From positions 1-23,001 of IMG/VR virus record IMGVR_UViG_3300046006_001220: DNA of 23,001 nucleotides. One strand, written 5' to 3'. Positions 20,128 through 23,001 of the stretch are shown here, in pieces. How positions within the stretch are numbered: position 1 is the stretch's first letter; every line of letters starts with the position of its first letter. The position numbers and the translations under genes are program-made. The notes beneath the pieces were generated by a model that was given only the letters and a program-made list of their open reading frames with translations, made no database searches and had not been told where the DNA came from. Source of the stretch: a virus.

Positions 20128-20402
20128 ATAACAAACTAAGCGCAAAGCATAGGCTACATATTGGAAAAGTTAAACTATTGCCATGCTCAGTGTGCGATCA
20201 ACATGGGCCAAGTGATGCACATCACATAGAGCAAAAACTACAATATTGCGTGATTGCTTTATGCAGGGATTGCCACAATAACTGGCATGGCACGAAGGCC
20301 ATATGGAGGGTTAAAAAAATGGATGAACTGGCAGCCCTTGACGTTACCATTCGCAGATTGACTCAGGAAATGCCCCTAGAAGACCATTCAAGCCCCTTTT
20401 AA
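20124..20402 (+). CDS. HNH nuclease, Ref-like
   Basis: 92 residues. Cys21-x2-Cys24 (PCSVCDQHGPSDAHHIEQ) and Cys47-x2-Cys50 (LCRDCHNNWHGTKAIW) form the zinc knuckles, with His33, His34, His51 and His55 around them: the compact HNH fold of the P1 Ref type (recombination enhancement function) and similar small phage nucleases. Known Ref cuts DNA at RecA-made loops. The last gene of the rightward operon, it ends near the converging terminator at 20480. Role in recombination or DNA degradation is inferred from the family. Confidence 0.8.
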   Translation: MNNKLSAKHRLHIGKVKLLPCSVCDQHGPSDAHHIEQKLQYCVIALCRDCHNNWHGTKAIWRVKKMDELAALDVTIRRLTQEMPLEDHSSPF

Positions 20403-20479
20403 GCGGTTTTCAGGCACAAGGGAATAGCGTGGGAAGGCTAAAGCCCCCTAGAGCCTCAAACAAGGGTTTTTATAGACGT

Positions 20480-20505
20480 AAAAAAACCCGCTTATTAGGC
20501 GGGTT
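20480..20505 (-). terminator. Intrinsic terminator for the leftward operon
   Basis: Stem AACCCGC (20485-20491) with GCGGGTT (20499-20505), 7-base loop, and seven A's at 20480-20486 that read as a U tract on the minus strand. It ends the leftward early operon after 20558. On the plus strand the stem is followed by a poor T tract, so it could act weakly in both directions. The remaining 20403-20557 holds no gene; a weak AGGCT/AGCCT hairpin lies near 20433-20455. Confidence 0.8.
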
Positions 20506-20557
20506 CTAGGTTATCGTTTTGTGAGTATTCGTAAAATCAGGGCGATCATTGCATAGA

Positions 20558-20728
20558 TCATTCAAACCCCACAAATTCAAGTGCTTCAAATTTGCAGATT
20601 TCAACTTGATCTACTGATAAACCAAAAGCCAATTTTTCCGCTAATTCGCTGGCTTGTTGCGCTTTTTGGTCATTAGGCGCAGTTAAAGCAAGAATTAGGC
20701 ATTGTGTGAGCGCATCAATTTGACTCAT
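20558..20728 (-). CDS. 56-residue helical protein, last gene of leftward operon
   Basis: Found by eye: the start lies in an ATGA overlap with the preceding gene and the TGA ends before the terminator. The product starts MSQIDALTQCLILALTAPND and continues with AQQASELAEKLAFGLS and a Glu-rich end. Similar small proteins with an ALxLALTAPxD...LAExLAxGL pattern are common in aquatic phages. The pattern suggests two amphipathic helices. Function unknown. Confidence 0.75.
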   Translation of the reverse strand: MSQIDALTQCLILALTAPNDQKAQQASELAEKLAFGLSVDQVEICKFEALEFVGFE

Positions 20729-20883
20729 GCTGCCACCTTTAGATTTTCTTCAATAACAGCCATTGCAGTGCAAACTTCATCCCAGATCGCATCGTGCATT
20801 TCATCCCCTTCGGAAACACTATCTTCTCTATATGCGTGTAGAGCATCCCAAATAATTTCAAGTTGTTGTTTTATATCGTGCAT
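20725..20883 (-). CDS. Small acidic helical protein
   Basis: I place the start at 20883 (MHDIKQQLEIIWDALH), after an AAGGGG site; an upstream start at 20913 lacks one and would overlap the neighbour. The 52-residue product is acidic and helical, with EDSVSEGDEMHDAIWDEVCTA in the middle, and ends LKVAA. Conserved style: two helices split by an acidic turn. It overlaps the next gene as ATGA. Function unknown; a possible host-takeover or accessory protein by location. Confidence 0.7.
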   Translation of the reverse strand: MHDIKQQLEIIWDALHAYREDSVSEGDEMHDAIWDEVCTAMAVIEENLKVAA

Positions 20884-20893
20884 TTTTAACCCC

Positions 20894-21067
20894 TTAATAA
20901 ACACAAACGCCACGGGAATAATAAGAATCTACATTTTTACCCTCTGGCACATCATCGGGTCGAATCAAGTAGAGTGCTGCACCCCTAGGGTCACCTTGGA
21001 TATAGGGTTTTATTTCGGCTGGAGACGTAGGGCAACCTTGAGCAGCCCATTCACGAAAATTTCTCAT
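20894..21067 (-). CDS. 57-residue protein, unknown function
   Basis: Found by eye in the gap between the neighbours. It starts in an ATGA overlap with the gene at 21064 and ends TAA at 20894. The product begins MRNFREWAAQGCPTSPAEIK, then GDPRGAALYLIRPDDVPEGK and ends SRGVCVY. The DPRGxALYLxRPxxxxEG pattern looks like a conserved small beta-fold protein of phages. No catalytic motif known. It fits exactly between two coding regions, which supports it. Confidence 0.7.
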   Translation of the reverse strand: MRNFREWAAQGCPTSPAEIKPYIQGDPRGAALYLIRPDDVPEGKNVDSYYSRGVCVY

Positions 21068-21327
21068 GCGAATAATATGGTCAAGACGCTTTTTTCTCTA
21101 TCTGCAATGGGTGAAAGTTTGCCAGAGTATTGACTACGCCAGAGAGCTTTTCCAGCTTCATCCCGTTCAACGCATCCTCCATCAATGCCGCATTCAAGCT
21201 CATGCCATCTTTGCAATGTCATGCTTATTTTGCGGAGTTTCTCAGCTTCGAATACTGTAAAACCTAAGCTCAAAAGAGTATTTTCTTGCGCTGTAATGCG
21301 CTGTTTTTCACGTTTTGTCATTGCCAT
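21064..21327 (-). CDS. Conserved-type phage protein, unknown function
   Basis: 87 residues from the ATG at 21327 (MAMTKREKQRITAQEN...), preceded by AGGTG; a second ATG two codons later is also possible. It has a basic helical start, LLSLGFTVFEAEKLRKISMTLQRWHELECG (about 17-46), then VERDEAGKALW and a final DREKS segment. This LGFxxxEAxKLRxISxTLxRWxELECG pattern recurs in phage early regions and suggests a small nucleic-acid- or protein-binding domain. The last residues are short and hydrophobic. Overlaps the next gene by ATGA. Confidence 0.75.
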   Translation of the reverse strand: MAMTKREKQRITAQENTLLSLGFTVFEAEKLRKISMTLQRWHELECGIDGGCVERDEAGKALWRSQYSGKLSPIADREKSVLTILFA

Positions 21328-21340
21328 ATTTACACCTATT

Positions 21341-21363
21341 GATAAAACCCTGCGAATTGCAGG
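21341..21363 (-). terminator. Possible weak terminator between clamp gene and downstream genes
   Basis: On the minus strand CCTGC and GCAGG (plus 21359-21363 and 21349-21353) form a 5-bp stem with a 5-base loop, followed by GTTTTATC. It lies in the 73-base gap after the clamp-like gene, so it might lower expression of the small genes that follow. The short stem and broken U tract make this uncertain. Confidence 0.35.
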
Positions 21364-21400
21364 CCACAAAACCCCTAATAAGAGGCTTTGCAGTCTGAAA

Positions 21401-22030
21401 TTAAGCGGTTTCAGTGGCTTCTACTGGCTTAACTGAGGGCAAATAGCACCATTCAGGCACTTTGGCGAGTGCATATTCACGGGTAGGCATGATAACCCCG
21501 ATAAATGCGTCATCCATCTGAGGGAATGAGACAATAGAAGATTGACTACCCCGTTGCAAAACCATTGGAATTTGACGTTTTCCGTAGAGTTCCTCCGATA
21601 CATCCATAAAGCGGACAAGTAGATCAGGGTTAAATGTTGAGGGTTTTACATCCTCATCCTTGAAAACCATTGGAATAACTCGATCAGTATCGGGAAAACG
21701 TGCGTCATGGGCAGAAAAACGGGTAGTCGATTGACTATCAATGCACTCTACTGCAAAGCCCTCAACGGAAAAACTAAGCCATTCCTCACCTTGCTTTTTT
21801 GTACCCTTGAGCTTTGAGAGTGCCTCAGTAGGTAAAACAACGTTTTGCTTTGTGTCTGACCTAATGCCGTCAATAAGTAAGCGGCCTAGAACGTGCCCGT
21901 CAGTGGCCTCTATATACGTGCCCCGATTGTCCCTGACTACGTTAATGCCTTGCAAATAGTATCGAATATCTTTTTTAGCCGCTAAGTGAAGCATGGCACG
22001 GATATCTTTGCGCTTAATAGAAAATTTCAT
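21401..22030 (-). CDS. Compact beta sliding clamp-like protein
   Basis: 209 residues, start at 22030 after AAAAGGTGTTCAC. YLQGINVVRDNRGTYIEATDGHVLGRLLI (about 25-53, quoted in parts: IEATDGHVLGR) matches the strand-turn pattern of DNA polymerase III beta clamp domains, and VSFPQMDDAFIGVIMPTRE resembles the C-terminal MPMR end of DnaN. Length is that of two clamp domains, not three, as in T4 gp45 which works as a trimer. A clamp ties a polymerase to DNA; no polymerase gene is in this window, so the partner may be encoded outside it or by the host. Medium confidence. Confidence 0.7.
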   Translation of the reverse strand: MKFSIKRKDIRAMLHLAAKKDIRYYLQGINVVRDNRGTYIEATDGHVLGRLLIDGIRSDTKQNVVLPTEALSKLKGTKKQGEEWLSFSVEGFAVECIDSQSTTRFSAHDARFPDTDRVIPMVFKDEDVKPSTFNPDLLVRFMDVSEELYGKRQIPMVLQRGSQSSIVSFPQMDDAFIGVIMPTREYALAKVPEWCYLPSVKPVEATETA

Positions 22031-22105
22031 GTGAACACCTTTTGAATTGAAATGATGCGACAGTGCATCGAATAAGCCCAGCCCGTGAGCTTACCCGCTA
22101 GATTG

Positions 22106-22300
22106 TCAGTTTTCAGGATATACCGCAACTGAGGTAAACCCGTAGTCCCATTGTGCGAGGTTTCCATCTTGTAAGGCATCAAAAGCCCTAATAATTGTGG
22201 CTTGAGTTGCATATACGCTACTTCTAGCGAATGAGAGTGCCTCAGTGATAGAACTAAAGGTTTTCTCTGAGTTGCCTTGAATGTGAACGATAATTTTCAT
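22106..22300 (-). CDS. Small protein, unknown function
   Basis: 64 residues, start at 22300 after AAGGGGTTCAC, a ribosome site of the same type as that of the clamp gene. It begins MKIIVHIQGNSEKTF, then SSITEALSFARSSVYATQATI and ends GFTSVAVYPEN: a beta-alpha-beta pattern (strand 2-8, helix 17-30, strand 58-63). No known motif. A different frame from 22212 is open across part of it and is a shadow. The 75 bases between its stop and the clamp start hold no gene. Confidence 0.7.
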   Translation of the reverse strand: MKIIVHIQGNSEKTFSSITEALSFARSSVYATQATIIRAFDALQDGNLAQWDYGFTSVAVYPEN

Positions 22301-22309
22301 GTGAACCCC

Positions 22310-22405
22310 TTATTTTACTAAAACGTCAAAATAAGCCATGAGGCCGATACAGAGACACAATCCCAAGCCGATTGCCGTTAAGTAGTCTAAAAAAGTGTTT
22401 TTCAT
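22310..22405 (-). CDS. 31-residue single-helix membrane peptide
   Basis: Found by eye. Start in an ATGA overlap with the gene upstream, stop 10 bases before the next start. The product, MKNTFLDYLTAIGLGLCLCI then GLMAYFDVLVK, is a clear transmembrane helix (about 8-27) with short charged ends. An AAAAGG site lies in front. Tiny membrane proteins in early operons sometimes act in superinfection exclusion or host inhibition; here that is only a possibility. Evidence is coupling and topology. Confidence 0.65.
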   Translation of the reverse strand: MKNTFLDYLTAIGLGLCLCIGLMAYFDVLVK

Positions 22406-22560
22406 TGTGTAGCCTTTTGAAGTTTTGCGATCTGATCTTGAGTGTCATCTATTGCAAGGCGAATTTGTGCCAAGGAATCCCAGTCGCCCTCTGAAAAACA
22501 GAGCTTATCTTCTACCATTAAAAACATTAAATGTTCTTCGAGCTTGAATAAAGTGGTCAT
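22402..22560 (-). CDS. 52-residue helical protein, first gene of leftward operon
   Basis: Found by eye. ATG at 22560 follows TTAAAA without a strong ribosome site; it is the first gene after the divergent gap. The product (MTTLFKLEEHLMFLMVEDKL, then WDSLAQIRLAIDDTQDQIAKLQ) is acidic and forms two amphipathic helices, likely a small coiled coil. It ends in an ATGA overlap with the membrane peptide gene. Function unknown; early expression expected from position. Confidence 0.65.
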   Translation of the reverse strand: MTTLFKLEEHLMFLMVEDKLCFSEGDWDSLAQIRLAIDDTQDQIAKLQKATQ

Positions 22561-22688
22561 TTTTAACGCCTATTTGTTGAACGTTCTTATTGAACGCATA
22601 GGAATAATATCAACAAAAAAGAAAAAAAACATAGGGATAAACCCTTAGATGATAGAATTTATTTAAATTATTTAATTAAGGGATGGAA
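22561..22688. promoter_or_regulatory. A/T-rich divergent regulatory region with dyads
   Basis: A 128-base gap between leftward and rightward genes. CCTAT (22569-22573) and ATAGG (22598-22602) are the outer arms of an imperfect 34-bp dyad with GTT/AAC and AA/TT matches inside; GAACGTTC (22579-22586) is a perfect palindrome and TTGAACG occurs twice, 13 bases apart. On the minus strand TTGATA (about 22609-22614) may be a -35. Downstream are A-runs, an AGGG/CCCT dyad and an A/T stretch before the rightward gene. Promoter hexamers are weak. Confidence 0.45.
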
Positions 22689-22958
22689 ATGGCGGGAAGA
22701 CCCTCAAGCCCTCAGACTAGGAATTTCCTCAGAAGATTGTCAGACCCTCAGAGAATGATACTGTTGGCCGCTGGAAATGGCGATCTATCCAAGGGTTTTG
22801 AAAACGTAATAGACCTCTACCATTACGTTCACAATGAGGGATATAGACCAGGCATGGAATTGAATTCCTTACAAATAGGTCGCGGAACAACAAACAACCC
22901 CGATACAGATCAATCTATTGTAGGTAAGGTAAGAGAATCAGTAGGAGAGAATAGATAA
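22689..22958 (+). CDS. Small DNA-binding-type protein, unknown function
   Basis: 89 residues from the second ATG (22689), which sits 6-7 bases after AAGGG; the first ATG at 22683 is too close to it. The start MAGRPSSPQTRNFLRRL is basic with an AT-hook-like GRP, followed by SDPQRMILLAAGNGDLSKGFENVIDLYHYVHNEGYRPG (about 18-55), a helical domain. The end is polar (GRGTTNNPDTDQS). Similar small proteins open the packaging side of some aquatic phage genomes. A regulatory or packaging-linked role is a guess. Confidence 0.65.
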   Translation: MAGRPSSPQTRNFLRRLSDPQRMILLAAGNGDLSKGFENVIDLYHYVHNEGYRPGMELNSLQIGRGTTNNPDTDQSIVGKVRESVGENR

Positions 22959-23001
22959 GGTAATACAAAACCTAGAATTCAAGTAACCCTAAAAAGGTCT
23001 T

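Noticed and set aside
20702-21133. 143-codon plus-strand frame
   Set aside because: It lies opposite three coupled minus-strand genes with ribosome sites; its product is Ser/Cys/Ile-rich without features.
22027-22212. 61-codon minus-strand frame before the clamp gene
   Set aside because: Overlaps the better-supported gene 22106-22300 in another frame and has no ribosome site.

Overview
The window is part of the genome of a tailed, most likely short-tailed (podovirus-like) bacteriophage of a Gram-negative host. It carries virion genes, a Gram-negative lysis set (nested Rz/Rz1-type spanins and a GH19 endolysin), phage recombination and replication genes, and very tightly packed reading frames that mostly overlap by ATGA or TAATG. 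Moderate GC, gene content and tail-fibre style resemble uncultured freshwater phages. That habitat, and a betaproteobacterial-type host, are inference only. No integrase, terminase, portal, capsid or polymerase gene is visible; these presumably lie outside the window.

Layout. (1) 1-10750, plus strand: end of a head-region gene, a small structural protein, an adaptor-like and a nozzle-like tail protein, a tail fibre with a C-terminal S74 self-cleaving chaperone, two small fibre-associated proteins, then three large Ala/Gln-rich proteins that look like internal or DNA-ejection proteins. (2) 10750-13504, plus: a run of small membrane proteins and lipoproteins, the spanin pair and the endolysin. 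(3) 13501-16062, minus: a recombination block transcribed leftward (zinc-binding-type small protein, DUF1071/Sak3-type annealing protein, an HNH-AP2 homing endonuclease, a small protein with an SSB-like acidic tip, a winged-helix protein). Its last stop codon overlaps that of the endolysin. (4) 16063-16185: divergent regulatory gap. (5) 16186-20402, plus: two small regulators, a strong sigma70-type promoter followed by a 443-base stretch without a credible gene that is rich in RNA secondary structure, then a zinc ribbon, replication-protein-like, Mom-like DNA-modification, RusA resolvase, several small proteins and a Ref-like HNH nuclease. (6) 20480-22560, minus: terminator, then small early-type proteins and a compact beta-clamp-like protein. 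(7) 22561-22688 divergent gap and a small plus-strand gene; 22959-23001 holds no visible gene.

The main result of the hunt is the 16746-17179 region. A TTGACA/TATAAT promoter leads into an RNA that can form a 27-position rod (25 pairs) ending in a U tract, like an intrinsic terminator. The same RNA also holds a second, 15-bp helix that interleaves with the rod and competes with its upper part. This looks like a terminator/antiterminator switch, a pseudoknotted small RNA, or a rod-shaped 6S-like RNA. More hairpins, including one with a GNRA loop, lie between it and the next gene. I do not recognise this element.

Several genes shorter than 60 codons were found by eye and are included (5058, 10750, 11436, 11588, 16186, 18325, 20558, 20894, 22310, 22402).
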